Notes: generated from the letters alone by a model not told the origin. 64,000 nucleotides of DNA from Mesorhizobium sp. M4B.F.Ca.ET.203.01.1.1 (GCF_004791025.1 NZ_SRUO01000001.1:1-64000); one strand, 5' to 3'. Counted from the stretch's first letter, positions 9,295 through 24,622 are shown. Program-made: numbers and translations.

Positions 9295-9389
9295 TGTCAG
9301 GTTCATTACAACCAACATCTGGGCACTGTCGAGGTTTTTCGAAGCAATGGGCGCTAACTGCGCGCTGAGCGCGTTGGCATGGCTTTTGA
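9295..9389 (+). promoter_or_regulatory. NifA-type sigma-54 promoter of the redoxin gene
   Basis: An activator site TGT-CAGGTTCATT-ACA (exact TGT-N10-ACA) is at 9295-9310. About 65 bp downstream, TGGCATGGCTTTTGA at 9375-9389 matches the -24 GG and the TTG of the -12 element; the canonical GC is GA here. The redoxin starts at 9481, about 90 bp further. Confidence 0.55.
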
Positions 9390-9480
9390 GACTGAGTGAC
9401 TGTGACTGCACTCAATGGGGCAAGACGAGCGATCCGCTCCTCCCTGAACCCGTGTGCCGTCTCTGAGAGGAAACCAGCTC

Positions 9481-10641
9481 GTGCAGAAACCTTTGGAAAT
9501 AGCTTTGGACCGCAACGTGGTATTGCAGATGGAGTCCCCGGCTCCTTCGATTAAAGTCGAGAACTGGCTGCGTGGCGAGCCCCTCACCAGCTTTGAGCCC
9601 GGCAAAGTGTGCATAGTCGAATTTTGGGCAACTTGGTGCGGCCCATGTGTGGACGGGATGCCCCATCTGATCCAGCTGCAGGAGAAATACAAGGACAACG
9701 GCGTTGAGATCGTCGGAGTCGCGGCTTCTGAAGACGCTCCAACGGCCGACGAGGCCCGAAGCACGTTGGACGCTTGGTTGACCGAAAAATTCCCGAATCT
9801 GAACTATCGGATCGCATTCGACTCCACAGGCGAAATGGACAAGCTTTGGATGGAGCCCAGCTTTTCTTACGGGGTCCCGACCTCGTTCGTGGTCGACCGA
9901 GACGGCCACATCGCCTTTATCGGTCATCCGACGCAACTCGATGAGGTTTTGCCGAAGGTGCTTAACGGCAGCTGGCGCACCAGCGATCAGGCAAAATCCG
10001 CCGATACGGAGCGGATTGCGGAAGGCGAAACCATAGCGCGCGAACAAGCGCTGACCAAGCCCATATACGACAAACTTCGGCCGGCAATGGAGGCCGAGGA
10101 TTGGAAGACGGCGCTCTCGGCGATTGAAGAAGGCATCGCCTTGATACCGGACAAACTCAACTTCCGAGTGAGTCATGTCAATCTGTTGCTTCACAGAATG
10201 CGCGACATGCAGGCCGGCTTGCCCGTAATGCGCCAATTCGTTCGCGACGCGATCGACAGAAAGTCCGAGGGATGGATGTATTGGGCGCTATACCAACTCT
10301 TCGCGCCGGGCTTTGATTATTCCGGCTTTCCGTCTGCTGAGCGCTTCGCGATGGGCGAAGAGCTGTCCAAACACATCGTGGCACTGCCGCAAGGCGGCGG
10401 CTCTAAGTTCCTGTCTTATCCGGTGGTCGCTCAGTACTATCATGAGAGCGGCAACAAAGATCGCGCCATCGAGTTGCTCGAGCAGACACTGAAAGCGCTG
10501 GAGGGTCCGGAGCCTGTCTCGGACGACCTGAAACAGCACCTTCTACCCGAGTTGCTGCAGGCTCTGGCCAACTACAAGGGTGAGAAGGTTTGTTACGGCG
10601 CTCTCTGTGTGGCTCCGCAAGAGGATTTTCCCAAAAGGTGA
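9481..10641 (+). CDS. TlpA-like redoxin with C-terminal helical repeat domain
   Basis: Residues ~20-160 form a thioredoxin fold with a WATWCGPC active site (two redox cysteines) and a cis-proline region (YGVPTSFVVDRDGHIAFIGH). Residues ~190-380 are helical and repeat-like, resembling tetratricopeptide architecture. No signal peptide is visible, so it may be cytoplasmic. I prefer the GTG at 9481, preceded by AGAGGAA, over the GTG at 9454 which lacks a ribosome site. It follows a NifA/sigma-54-type promoter, which predicts expression in nodules or at low oxygen, perhaps protecting proteins or electron carriers during nitrogen fixation; that role is inference. Confidence 0.8.
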   Translation: MQKPLEIALDRNVVLQMESPAPSIKVENWLRGEPLTSFEPGKVCIVEFWATWCGPCVDGMPHLIQLQEKYKDNGVEIVGVAASEDAPTADEARSTLDAWLTEKFPNLNYRIAFDSTGEMDKLWMEPSFSYGVPTSFVVDRDGHIAFIGHPTQLDEVLPKVLNGSWRTSDQAKSADTERIAEGETIAREQALTKPIYDKLRPAMEAEDWKTALSAIEEGIALIPDKLNFRVSHVNLLLHRMRDMQAGLPVMRQFVRDAIDRKSEGWMYWALYQLFAPGFDYSGFPSAERFAMGEELSKHIVALPQGGGSKFLSYPVVAQYYHESGNKDRAIELLEQTLKALEGPEPVSDDLKQHLLPELLQALANYKGEKVCYGALCVAPQEDFPKR

Positions 10642-10764
10642 AAGGGGGCGGCCAAGGAGGAAACCAAAGAGGGGCGATAGTCGAATGGCTTACTGGCCAA
10701 TTCGTCCATTTCCCTGACGTGGTTGTACAAATAGGCCGGCCCAGGCGTCCAGCCCAGCCTCGCC

Positions 10765-10835
10765 GTTATCCGCAAACACGTGACCGAGCAAGGAGAAGAC
10801 GTGCCTGATCAACTCACCAAAACATACTGCCGCTA
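10765..10835 (+). repeat. Dispersed repeat copy 3 (short, gene-start part only)
   Basis: GTTATCCGCAAACACGTGAC and AACTCACCAAAACATAC repeat the part of copy 1 just downstream of the sigma-54 element. In this copy a frame from the GTG reads VTEQGEDVPDQLTKTYCR before a stop, with an AAGGAGA site upstream of the inner GTG. It probably preserves the original reading frame of the leader, which copies 1 and 2 have lost. The promoter half is not present. Confidence 0.65.
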
Positions 10836-10990
10836 AGGGTCTCCCGGACCCGTCAAAGATGGCACTGGAGTAAGGCTGGCAACATGAAGCTCGGCGCTGC
10901 CCACCGATCCACCTGCGCCCACAGGCGGGGAAGACGGGGGACGCAGCCGACCGCCTGTCTCTGCGCCAGGCAAGAACGGAGGACAGGACG

Positions 10991-15739
<4,749 letters not shown>

Positions 15740-15751
15740 GTATTGGGATTG

Positions 15752-15772
15752 CCGGGAAGCAAAGCTTCCCGG
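15752..15772 (+). terminator. Intercistronic hairpin between gltB and gltD
   Basis: CCGGGAAGC-AAA-GCTTCCCGG is a perfect nine-pair stem with a three-base loop 12 bp after the gltB stop. There is no T run, so it may stabilise the gltB message or attenuate gltD rather than terminate fully. Confidence 0.6.
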
Positions 15773-15882
15773 TCGATGCCTTCATCAACAATCCTGGCCT
15801 CGGACTGAAGGTTGCCATGGCTGCCTTATGAGGTTAACGGGTGCGTCGTCGAGCGCGCCATCTGGACAGCAGGGACTGGACT

Positions 15883-17337
15883 ATGGGCAAGGTAACAGGG
15901 TTTCTCGAGATCGACCGGCAGGTGCACAAGTACCAGCCGGCTTCCGACCGCATCCGGCATTTTCGCGAGTTCACGCTGCCGATGTCGGACAAGGAGGTCG
16001 AGAAACAGGCCGCGCGCTGCATGGATTGCGGCATTCCGTACTGTCACGGGCCGACCGGCTGCCCGGTCCACAACCAGATCCCGGACTGGAACGACCTCGT
16101 CTACAATGGCGACTGGGACAATGCGATCCGCAACCTGCATTCGACCAATAACTTCCCGGAATTCACCGGCCGCATCTGTCCGGCACCTTGCGAGGAAGCC
16201 TGCACGCTGAACCTCGAGGACATTCCGGTCGCCATCAAGACGATCGAGCAGGCAATCGCCGACAAGGCCTATGAAACCGGTCATATCCGGCCCTATCCGC
16301 CGGAAAGGAAAACCGGCAGGCGCGTCGCAATCATTGGCTCGGGGCCGGCCGGCATGGCGGCCGCCCAGCAGCTTGGCCGCGCCGGCCACGACGTTCACGT
16401 CTATGAGCGCGAGAGCCGGCCGGGCGGGCTGATGCGCTACGGCATCCCCGACTTCAAGATCGAGAAGCACTACATCGACCGGCGCATCGAGCAGATGCAA
16501 GGGGAGGGGGTGAGCTTCCATTGCGGGATCAATGTCGGCGTCGACAAGCCGGTGGCGGAGCTGCTCGCCGAATATGATGCGGTGCTCTATTGCGGCGGTT
16601 CGGAAACGCCGCGCCCGGCCAACATTCCCGGCGACGATCTCGATGGCGTGCATGACGCGATGCCTTACCTGGTGCAGCAGAACAAGCGCATCGGCGGCGA
16701 GCCGATCCAGTCGGTGGCGTGGCCGTCGCCGCCGATCGTCGCCGGCGGCCAGCATGTCGTCGTCGTCGGCGGCGGCGACACCGCGTCCGACTGCGTCGGC
16801 ACCGCCTTCCGCCAGGGCGCCGTTCGTGTCACCCAGCTCGACATCCGGCCGCAGCCGCCGGAAAAGGAGGACAAGCTTTCGGTCTGGCCCTACTGGGCGA
16901 CGAAGATGCGCACCTCGTCCTCGCAGGCGGAAGGCGCCGAGCGCGAGTTCCAGGTGGCGACGCTCGAATTCATCGGCGAGGACGGCGCGCTGACCGGCGT
17001 CAAATGCTGCGAGGTCGATGAAAAGCGCAAGCCGATCGCCGGCACGGAATTCGTCATCCGTGCGGATCTCGCCTTCATCGCTATCGGCTTCGCCGGGCCG
17101 GCCGCCGTCGGGCCGGTGTCGGAGTTGGCTGGCCAGATGAAGATCGCCATCGACAGCCGCCGCTCGAACAATGTCGAGGCCAATGATCGCGACTACAAGA
17201 CCAGCGTCGAAAAGCTCTATGCGGCGGGCGATGTGCGCCGCGGTCAATCGCTGGTCGTCTGGGCGATCCGCGAGGGCCGTCAGGCAGCGCGTTCGATCGA
17301 CGAGGCGCTGATGGGATCGAGCGTGCTGCCGCGCTGA
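15883..17337 (+). CDS. gltD: Glutamate synthase small subunit
   Basis: The 484-residue protein has an N-terminal cysteine cluster (RCMDCGIPYCHGPTGCP, residues ~45-61, with CPAPCEEAC further on) for 4Fe-4S centres, an FAD-binding GSGPAG motif near residue 151, and an NADPH-binding GGGDTASDC motif near residue 300. GltD passes electrons from NADPH to GltB. I place the start at ATG 15883, where similarity to GltD begins (MGKVTGFLE); the open frame extends 14 codons further upstream. It is 143 bp downstream of gltB and clearly its partner. Confidence 0.97.
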   Translation: MGKVTGFLEIDRQVHKYQPASDRIRHFREFTLPMSDKEVEKQAARCMDCGIPYCHGPTGCPVHNQIPDWNDLVYNGDWDNAIRNLHSTNNFPEFTGRICPAPCEEACTLNLEDIPVAIKTIEQAIADKAYETGHIRPYPPERKTGRRVAIIGSGPAGMAAAQQLGRAGHDVHVYERESRPGGLMRYGIPDFKIEKHYIDRRIEQMQGEGVSFHCGINVGVDKPVAELLAEYDAVLYCGGSETPRPANIPGDDLDGVHDAMPYLVQQNKRIGGEPIQSVAWPSPPIVAGGQHVVVVGGGDTASDCVGTAFRQGAVRVTQLDIRPQPPEKEDKLSVWPYWATKMRTSSSQAEGAEREFQVATLEFIGEDGALTGVKCCEVDEKRKPIAGTEFVIRADLAFIAIGFAGPAAVGPVSELAGQMKIAIDSRRSNNVEANDRDYKTSVEKLYAAGDVRRGQSLVVWAIREGRQAARSIDEALMGSSVLPR

Positions 17338-17390
17338 GTCTGTCTCGAGACCCTACTTGCGCGGCCATCTGAGGGCGCTTTGCCCTTCAG

Positions 17391-18470
17391 GTGTCCCGGG
17401 GGCAGGTTTACGGACTGATCGCCGTGGTCGTTTCGGTTGTGGCCGCGGCCGCAGGCTGCCGCCTTGGCGGCCAAGAAAAATCGTCGGCGCGGCCGGGCGA
17501 AGCAGCGGGCGCCTTGCCCTCGACGACGAATTTTTCACCGGGCCCGGCTTGGCCGGCGCTGCGGCACCGAGGAGTTCCGAACCGCCGTCGAGTGCCGGTG
17601 ATTTCGAGTCGGCGTCGGTAGCCGGGGCGGCGGCCTCAGTCTTTTCGTTCGAGGGTGGACTACGCTACTGGCCCAGTACCGGCAAGCATCGAAGGACCTT
17701 TACAATCATAAAGGTACGTCACCGGTCTCGCGGCTCACCTATGACGATCTAGACGCGCATTCGAGTGAAGTCTTCTTCAACGCGATCCACAATCCGACTG
17801 GCATTTTCGTAAAGGCCTCCTCGGTGCCGGCGGCATCAGGGAGGGTTTTCTCATGACGAGGACTTCTTACGGAAATGGGGGGGCTACTCAAACACATTCA
17901 GTGATCAGCGCGGGGGCGGCGTCAGCTATTTCACCGCCGATCTTGGATATAATTTTGAACGCGCCGCGCTACCGCATCGGTGCTTTTGTTGGCAACAATT
18001 TCTGGCACGAGAGCTACGACGCTTTCGGTTGCACGCAGCAGGCGACCAACTGGAGGACCTGTGTGCCAACCGTCCCGACCTACGTCAACCTCATCAGCCA
18101 GGACAACGATTGGCATTCGCTGCGACTCGGCTTGGCCGGGCAGACGCAACTCACCGCGCGACTCAGCCTTTCTGGTGACGTGGCGTTCCTCTTCACGCGG
18201 CTCGACGGCAAAGATCAGCACCACATGCGCCCCAAGATCAAGCTAATTCCCGAAGACGGCGATGGGCATGGCGTCCAGCTCGAGGCGGTGTTGAACTACA
18301 AGGTCACGGATTTGTTCAACATCGGCGTCGGCGCCCGCTACTGGGCCGTGGCGAATAACGGCACCGCTCATTTCGAAGAGGCAATGGGCGGTCGTGGTTC
18401 CCCGCAGGCCGACGATTGGAAGGCAAAGCGCTACGGCGTGTTCGTGCAGGCTAGCATCAAGTTCAACTGA
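17391..18470 (+). pseudogene. Outer-membrane beta-barrel protein, multiply frameshifted
   Basis: The last 150 residues form a clean frame with alternating strand patterns (GAFVGNNFWHESYDAFGCTQ, LGLAGQTQLTARLSLSGDV, IGVGARYWAVANNGTAHFEE) ending KRYGVFVQASIKFN, a typical porin-like C-terminus. Upstream, adjoining pieces in other frames read TYDDLDAHSSEVFFNAIHNP and GGGVSYFTADLGYNFERAAL, so at least two indels separate them. It resembles rhizobial outer-membrane proteins with an omptin-like barrel. The signal peptide cannot be identified. Confidence 0.6.
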
Positions 18471-18814
18471 GAGAGCAAGAACCGGGGAGAGCGGCGATGC
18501 CACTCCAGCTCATTACGATCATTGGATCAGCAGAAGGAAGTTTTCCGAAGAGTTCTGCAGGCGTGCGCAAAGTCGCCAGACAAAGTTCTCTCGGTCCATA
18601 GTGTACGTGCCGTCACGCCCGTTCTCGACATGGTTGAATGATACGTCCCGCGCGATAGATCAAAGTCGTTCTTCATTGGTTTTCCGGAAATCGCGGGAGC
18701 ACAGCGTGCTGTGACCCTCGGCTGCTGGTTTTCTGTCAACGCGCAGATGAGGGAGAATGAGCGTACAGCAAAAGTCATCAGTGCTGTCGCTTTCGCCAAA
18801 GCCCGCCGCAGCTA
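18471..18814. other. No gene recognised
   Basis: 344 bp between two pseudogenes; only unsupported frames, no repeats or RNA genes seen. Confidence 0.35.
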
Positions 18815-19197
18815 AACGGGGCCCCACGTCCGGTAGCGCCCCCTGCCGGTCACCTCACGGATGCCGAGTTCGGCACCAGCCCGAGCGCAGCGCGCTGGCT
18901 AATTTTCAGCTCGGCCGCGACCAGACCTGCCGACACCAGCGGCCGCGCCAGCACCAGCTCGATCAGCGCCGGCAGGCTCGAGTTTTTGCGCCGGTTCCTG
19001 AGCCGGCGCTCCATCTGGCTTTTGGCCAGCGCCTGGATGATTGCAAGGCTGAAACAGTCGATGGAACGCCCCTCCAGCGAAGCCGAACCGGACGAGGCGC
19101 GCGCGCCAGGTCCTTCGGCTGCCATCGGCACGCTGGGTTTAAGTGCTTGGGGTGACACGGCGTGATCTCCGCCGTTGGCGGGAACAGGGCAGTGCAA
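18815..19197 (-). pseudogene. DUF1612/HTH protein, C-terminal fragment with frameshift
   Basis: The minus frame reads NRRKNSSLPALIELVLARPL and VAAELKISQRAALGLVP, the helix-turn-helix tail of rhizobial DUF1612 proteins. The conserved ending (ELGIREVTGRGRYRTWG) continues one frame over, so a single-base indel lies near 18870. The N-terminal two thirds are absent. Such genes are common on rhizobial plasmids and islands. Confidence 0.7.
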
Positions 19198-19220
19198 TAG
19201 TACTGCCCTGTTCCTTTTGA

Positions 19221-20230
19221 TCAGAGGCCAGTGCGGATTTCTTCGGCAAGCGCCCTCAACGTCGTCTCGACGTCATCGCCGTTTACCATCTTCTGCATCG
19301 CCACGGCCCATGCGTTCATGGCTTCGCCGAAGCCGACACGCGGTGTGAAAGCCAGCGCGGCGTGGTCCTGTGTCTTTTTGAAGCTGTCAACGAAGTTGTT
19401 GAACTCGGGCTGCGAAGCGTACTTAGTCCAGGTGTCGTCCTGCCAGGTCGACGTGCGCGGCGGATTGACGAGCTGGCCGGCAAGGGCACCCTTGAGCGCC
19501 ACCTGCTTGGAGGTGGCCCACGGGATGAACAGCCAGGCCGTGCCCTTCTTTTCGGAAGCCGCGTTCATGGCGAGAGCCCAGATCCAGATGTTAGAATCGA
19601 AGCTCGTGGCGCTCGGTGCGTGCAGCGGCGGAGCGAAGGCGATCTTGCCGGATGCCGGCTTCCCCGCAACATCGTTCCAGAAGCCGAACATATTTGAGTC
19701 GATCGCCATCGCGGTGCGGCCGGACGAGATGCCGTCCACGAACTCGTACCAGTTATCATTGGCGAAGGAAGGAGCCGCGCACTTCTTGATCATGTCCACG
19801 TAATCCTTGTGGAACGCGATCGATTCCGGCGAAGCCAGTCCCGTGTCGAGCTTGCCGTCCGTGACGACAAAATCGTGGACACCGTAGGAGCGGGCGATCG
19901 AGACTGCGGCGGTGTGGATACTGCTCCAGAAACGCACGCCTCGCACCCCCAACGGCGTGATGGAAGGATCGGCGGCTTTGAGTTGTTCGCACGCCTTTGC
20001 CATTTCCGGCGGAGACGTCGGAACCGCGATGTTATACTTCTCCAAGGTATCGTTGCGGTAGAACAGCTGGATGTTCTCAAATGCATGCGGGATTGCCCAG
20101 ATCTGGCCGCCCTCCCCCGTTGCGATCTGACCGGCTTCCATCTTCCAGGTAAGCGCCGCACGCAGGCTCGGGAAGGAGTCGTTGTAGTCGTATCCAGCAT
20201 CGGGTAAAAACGGGTAACCGGCACTTAAAG
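19221..20230 (-). pseudogene. Sugar ABC transporter substrate-binding protein lacking its N-terminus
   Basis: From about 20180 down, the protein matches family 1 extracellular solute-binding proteins: WKMEAGQIATGEGGQIWAIP, FYRNDTLEKYNIAVPTSPPE, RTAMAIDSNMFGFWNDVAGK, and a normal C-terminus ending LAEEIRTGL. The signal peptide and roughly the first hundred residues of the mature domain are replaced by unrelated codons reading in from 20300. It cannot be exported as written. A permease scrap of a sugar ABC system is at 5311, but a direct link is only a guess. Confidence 0.75.
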
Positions 20231-20387
20231 GCGTTGTAGTGTCGCCACCAGAAATACTGCTCCGTGGTGCTGGCCTTTGCGTGGGGGCACAACACGGCAA
20301 CTACCCGCTCAAAACGGTTGGTCCTCTACCTCTTATTCACCGTCGCTTTCCTCGCGGCCTAACCCGGCCGGAATATCCGTTGCCAGA

Positions 20388-20726
20388 AAAAGGCCTCGCG
20401 GCCGGTTCGAGGCGCATCCCTCCTCCGAAGCAGCACGCTCAAGTATCGTCACAAGCCCCGAGCGCTTCGCGTTCGGCGATGTCCAAATTCCGACAATGTC
20501 GGATACAGTCAGATCTACTGGATTGCGTTTGAATGGTTTTCTCATTTGGCACAGTACATGCGGGTCATCCGCAAAACACGTGACCGACCAACAAGAATTC
20601 GCATGATCACCTTAACACAACATACAGCCGCCTCGGAACAATCACTTGGCCCCTGATCGCCCGCCCCGGCACCACAACCGGAGTCATCGATGTTCTGACG
20701 GGCTGCCCTAGGATACCTGCTGCGAC
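20388..20726 (+). repeat. Dispersed repeat copy 2: NifA/sigma-54 promoter plus gene start
   Basis: This is the partner of 4075-4414 in direct orientation, with scattered substitutions and small indels. After the promoter the leader reads open through GTITWPLIARPGTTTGVIDV and LTGCPRIPAA and then joins the methyltransferase frame without a stop. Copy 1 preserves the same block (GTITWPEL) but continues into different sequence. Confidence 0.8.
20480..20561 (+). promoter_or_regulatory. NifA-activated sigma-54 promoter (copy 2)
   Basis: The activator site TGT-CCAAATTCCG-ACA is at 20480-20495, and TGGCACAGTACATGC with GG-N10-GC spacing is at 20547-20561. It reads toward the truncated methyltransferase at 20727. 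Confidence 0.7.
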
Positions 20727-21561
20727 AGGGCCGACCACCGAAGCGAGCGACAAATTCTCTCTCAACGCCGAGCAAGAGCTGGTGTTCGCCGATGAAGACA
20801 GCCCGGCCTTCATGGCAGGCGCATTCGAGTTCCTGTCCGCGCTGTGGCTCGATGAAGAAAAGGTGAGGCAGGCATTCCAGTCCGGCAATGGCGTCGGGTG
20901 GCACGATCATAGCGCGTGTCTGTTTCGCGATACGGAACGGTTCTTCCGTCCAGGCTACAATGCCAATCTGATCGACTCCTGGCTGCCGGCCTTGGAGGGC
21001 GTCGTCGAGAAGCTCGAACGCGGCGTGGACGTCGCGGATGTTGGATGCGGTCATGGTGCATCGACCGTGCTCATGGCACAGGCCTTCCCCAATTCGCGCT
21101 TCGTCGGCTTCGACTATCATGCCCCTTCGATTGAGCGCGCCCGCAAGGCGGCCGAGGTAGCCGGCGTCGGCGTCAACACGCGGTTCGACGTCGCGGCCGC
21201 CAAGAGCTATCCCGGAACCTACGACCTCGTCACATTCTTCGATTGCCTTCACGACATGGGCGACCCGACGGGCGCCGCCACCCATGTCCACGGATCGCTC
21301 AAGCCGGATGGCACGTGGATGATCGTCGAGCCGTTCGCGCATGATCATCTGGCGGCGAACCTCAATCCCGTCGGACGCGTTTACTATGCCGCTTCCACGT
21401 TCGTGTGCACGCCCGCGTCCGTGTCGCAGGAAGTCGGGCTCGCGCTTGGAGCCCAGCCCGGTGAGGCGAGGCTGCGCAAGGTGGTGACCGGTGGCGGCTT
21501 CAAGCGATTGCGTCGCGCCGCGGAGACACCGTTCAACATGGTGCTGGAGGCCCGCCCTTAG
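20727..21561 (+). CDS. SAM-dependent methyltransferase with truncated N-terminal domain
   Basis: The catalytic part is complete: VADVGCGHGASTVLMAQAFP is motif I, FVGFDYHAPSIERARKAA motif II, and FFDCLHDMGDP the motif IV region. Family members begin with a winged-helix domain of ~80 residues; here only its last stretch (DKFSLNAEQELVFADEDSP) remains, joined in frame to the promoter-repeat leader. The first possible start in frame is a GTG at 20782. The methyl acceptor is unknown. Either it is a decaying gene or a promoter-captured catalytic domain. Confidence 0.65.
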
Positions 21562-21825
21562 CGTGGCCGTCGCCAGAAATTGCAGCTCATCGCATTTGAT
21601 GAAGATCACCGCCAAAAATCCGGACGCATCGGGCTTTTCAAGGCGTCTGGGTTCACGCAGAGGTCGCTGCCGAGCCGCCTTCTCTAAACCACTGAAGTCG
21701 ATGTCCGGCGGCAGATTCTTTCCCTCTCTGCCGCCACAAGGCGAGCAGCCTCGCTGTAGGCGTCTTCCCGCCCAGTGCTTTCTCGACCCGCCGCGGTGGG
21801 CTGATCGTCTCGGATCGTCATCAAA

Positions 21826-21892
21826 GCGGTGGACGCCGGTGCGAAGTCTGGGCATGGAGATCGGCACCTCCGAGGTCGAGCGGATCTGCTAA
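21826..21892 (+). pseudogene. IS256-family transposase scrap
   Basis: A short plus-strand piece reads VDAGAKSLGMEIGTSEVERI across a one-base shift, closely resembling [15 protein letters not shown] in the IS256 element at 33 kb. It is the only recognisable feature between the methyltransferase (21561) and the operon end (22003). Confidence 0.5.
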
Positions 21893-22002
21893 AAGCGCCA
21901 GGAGCGGCACGCGACCAGTGGCCTATTTACGACACGATGGGCTTCCACCTTCGCAATACGCTCGGTGAGTGTCATCTGGATAGCCTCATCGTGTTTGCAG
22001 CT

Positions 22003-23433
22003 TCACGACGCCTTACGACGCAACGCCGTTTGGTATCCAAGCCATTGGTGGATTTCAGCGGCTATACGCTCGGCATGCGCGGTGACTTCGGGAATTCCCA
22101 TCAATTCGCCAACGCTGCCGCGCGCCAGCGGCCCGCTGACGAAAATGCTGTCGGTCGGTCGGCCGGAAGTGCTGACCGCACGGCCTTGGCTGTCGGTCGC
22201 CAGGCCAAGGCCAATCGGGTCTAGCCGGACCAGTCCCATTCGCCCGAGATCGGCAATTGCTGTGTTGGTCCGGAAAATATCGGCATGCGCCGGCCCGGTC
22301 GTGACGACCACCCTGTCGAACGTCTCGGTTGTCTGAGTGGGTTGGCGCCTTGGCCGCAGCGTGACCCGAATGCGCCCGTCGACCTGCTCGGCGCCGACGA
22401 TCGATGCGGCGCGATAGGCGAGCATGCCTTCGGCAACGCGGCGATCGAGCACGTCCGCGACCTGTGGCGCGATGCGGAAGCGATGCACATCCCACAGCGT
22501 GCGCAAATGGCGCACGAGGCGGCGTTGCTCGTCGAGCGGCAGGGCCTGCCAGATGATTTGTCCCTGACGTCGGACGGCATCGAGGACCGGGTGCCAGTCT
22601 TCGCCCCGACGCTTGGCATCTAGGATCGTGGCCCGGATGCGTCTGAGCATCACTGTTGCGCTGCGTGAAGGCAGACTGATGAAATCACCAATCGGGTCGC
22701 CCGGGAGCACCGCGTGGCTGCGCGAACGATAACCATGACGTGACAGCGCGACGATGCGGCTACGATGCCCATTGCGGTCCAGCGTGGCAATGATATCCGC
22801 CGACGTCAATCCAGTGCCGACTACGAGCACTTGGTCGTCGCGGCCGATCGCTTGCAGCCCTCCGAGATCATAGGGATTGGCCACCAGCCGGGCAGCAGCA
22901 GCCACAGACCGCAGGGCCGATGGCAAGGCCGGTGGCGGATGCGTCGCCGCAATCACTAGGGCGTCGGCTGCGAGCGTCCTTCCATCAGCGAGAATCAGGA
23001 TGTAGCCCTGGCCACTAAGCTCGACTGACGCGACGGCGGACCTGACATGACGGATCACTTTGCCGAACAGAAAGGGTTGTAGATAAGATTCCACGTAGCG
23101 CCCGAAAACGCGTCGTTGTGGGTAGAGTGCTCCATTTGCGGCAATAGCCTCGGCATCGTCGAGAATCGCGCCGGTCTGCTCCAGCCAATCGGCAAAGTGG
23201 CTGTCCTGGCCGGAGATCAGCGTCATTCTCGACGCCGGCACATTGATGCGGTGTGAAGGATCGGCCGTCGAGTAGGCCAGACCATAGCCGAGCCCCTCTC
23301 TGGGCTCGACGACCACGATATCGGCAGCACCGGCGGGCAGCAGCCGCGCAAGATGAAACGCGGTCGCCGCACCGGAAAAGCCGCCACCGATGATGGCTAC
23401 GACCGGTCCCCTGCCCAAGTCTCTGGCGCTCAA
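22003..23433 (-). CDS. FAD/NAD(P)-binding oxidoreductase of the organosulfur operon
   Basis: The 476-residue protein opens with [20 protein letters not shown], a Rossmann FAD site, followed by [20 protein letters not shown], typical of the FAD-NAD(P)-binding family that also includes HpyO-like hydroxylases. A second nucleotide site reads [21 protein letters not shown] near residue 210. A C-terminal FAD contact ([19 protein letters not shown]) completes it. Its start overlaps the SsuD-like stop by 4 bp, so it is the last gene of the operon. It might supply reductant or oxidise a pathway intermediate; the exact reaction is unknown. Confidence 0.8.
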   Translation of the reverse strand: MSARDLGRGPVVAIIGGGFSGAATAFHLARLLPAGAADIVVVEPREGLGYGLAYSTADPSHRINVPASRMTLISGQDSHFADWLEQTGAILDDAEAIAANGALYPQRRVFGRYVESYLQPFLFGKVIRHVRSAVASVELSGQGYILILADGRTLAADALVIAATHPPPALPSALRSVAAAARLVANPYDLGGLQAIGRDDQVLVVGTGLTSADIIATLDRNGHRSRIVALSRHGYRSRSHAVLPGDPIGDFISLPSRSATVMLRRIRATILDAKRRGEDWHPVLDAVRRQGQIIWQALPLDEQRRLVRHLRTLWDVHRFRIAPQVADVLDRRVAEGMLAYRAASIVGAEQVDGRIRVTLRPRRQPTQTTETFDRVVVTTGPAHADIFRTNTAIADLGRMGLVRLDPIGLGLATDSQGRAVSTSGRPTDSIFVSGPLARGSVGELMGIPEVTAHAERIAAEIHQWLGYQTALRRKAS

Positions 23434-24590
23434 GACTGACTCGCGCGCAGTGCCGAAGGCCGATGGTCGCCGGCCACCGTTTCGCCGAACGGTCCCATGT
23501 TCACTGCCGTCGGGCGCGTCGAGATTTCATGATCGAGCGGCAACAACGGCAACACCAGTTCCTCCTCCAGATGCGGATAGCCGGACAGGATAAAGCTATC
23601 GATGCCAATGCGCCGGTATTCGTCGATCCGTTCCGCAACTGTCGCCGCATCGCCGACCAGGGCGGTGCCGGCGCCGCCGCGCACCAGGCCAACGCCAGCC
23701 CACAGGTTCGGACTGATTTCGAGCTTGTCGCGGCGGCCGCCATGAAGCCGGCTCATGCGCGACTGGCCGACGGAATCCATGCGCGCGAAAACCTTCTGCG
23801 CCTCGGTTATCGTGTTGTCGTCCAGGCGGCTGATCAGGCGGTCGGCATCGGCCCAGGCCTCATGATTGGTCTCGCGGACGATGACATGCAGCCGGATGCC
23901 GAAGGTCACCTGGCGCCCGGCTTTCTCGGCAAGACCGCGCACATGGGCAATCTTTGCCGCGACGTCCGCCGGCGGTTCGCCCCAGGTCAAATATTTGTCG
24001 ATCTGTTCGGCGGCGACCGCGTTAGCGGCATCGGACGAGCCGCCGAAATAGAGCGGCGGATGTGGCGTCTGCACGGGCGGAAACAGTAGGCGACCGTCCT
24101 CGATACGGAAGTGCTTGCCTGCGAACGCTACGGTCTCGCCGCGAAGCACCGCCTTGTAGATGTCGAGGAATTCCCGCGTCACCTCATAGCGCTCGTCATG
24201 GCTGAGGAAGATGCCGTCGCCCTTGTTCTCGACCGGATCCCCGCCGGTGACGACGTTGATGAGCAGGCGTCCGCCGGAAATGCGGTCGAGCGTCGAGGTC
24301 ATGCGCGCGGCTAGCGTCGGCGATTGCAGGCCCGGCCGGACGGCGACAAGGAAGCGAAGCCGCTGCGTCAGCGGTGCCAGCGCCGACGCCACGACCCAGC
24401 TATCTTCGCAACTGCGTCCTGTCGGCAGCAGCGCGCCATAGTAGCCGATGGCATCGGCGGCTTTCGCGACTTGGGTGAGATAGGGCAAGTCGACCGCCCT
24501 GCCCCCCTCTGAGGTGCCGAGATAGCGGCTGTCGCCATGAGTCGGCAGAAACCACAGGACCTTGATCCTGTCGGGAGTGGCAATGCTCAT
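23430..24590 (-). CDS. ssuD: SsuD-like FMNH2-dependent alkanesulfonate monooxygenase
   Basis: The 386-residue sequence starts [18 protein letters not shown], the hallmark of SsuD/MsuD luciferase-like monooxygenases, with the [13 protein letters not shown] and INVVTGGDP blocks and YFGGSSDAA phosphate-binding segment. These enzymes use reduced flavin and oxygen to cleave C-S bonds of alkanesulfonates, releasing sulfite and an aldehyde. It would act on the sulfonate formed after the SfnG-like step. GGACC precedes the ATG at a weak spacing. Whether methanesulfonate (MsuD) or longer chains are preferred cannot be told from sequence. Confidence 0.88.
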   Translation of the reverse strand: MSIATPDRIKVLWFLPTHGDSRYLGTSEGGRAVDLPYLTQVAKAADAIGYYGALLPTGRSCEDSWVVASALAPLTQRLRFLVAVRPGLQSPTLAARMTSTLDRISGGRLLINVVTGGDPVENKGDGIFLSHDERYEVTREFLDIYKAVLRGETVAFAGKHFRIEDGRLLFPPVQTPHPPLYFGGSSDAANAVAAEQIDKYLTWGEPPADVAAKIAHVRGLAEKAGRQVTFGIRLHVIVRETNHEAWADADRLISRLDDNTITEAQKVFARMDSVGQSRMSRLHGGRRDKLEISPNLWAGVGLVRGGAGTALVGDAATVAERIDEYRRIGIDSFILSGYPHLEEELVLPLLPLDHEISTRPTAVNMGPFGETVAGDHRPSALRASQS

Positions 24591-24622
24591 GAATGGTCCT
24601 CTGTGATTTGGAGGCGCTTCGC

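Noticed and set aside
10840..10990. A sigma-54 element in front of gltB
   Set aside because: GGCACTGGAGTAAGG lacks the GC ten bases after GG, so it does not meet the consensus.
20542..21867. A 441-codon minus-strand frame across the methyltransferase
   Set aside because: The plus strand encodes recognisable methyltransferase motifs; the minus frame has none.
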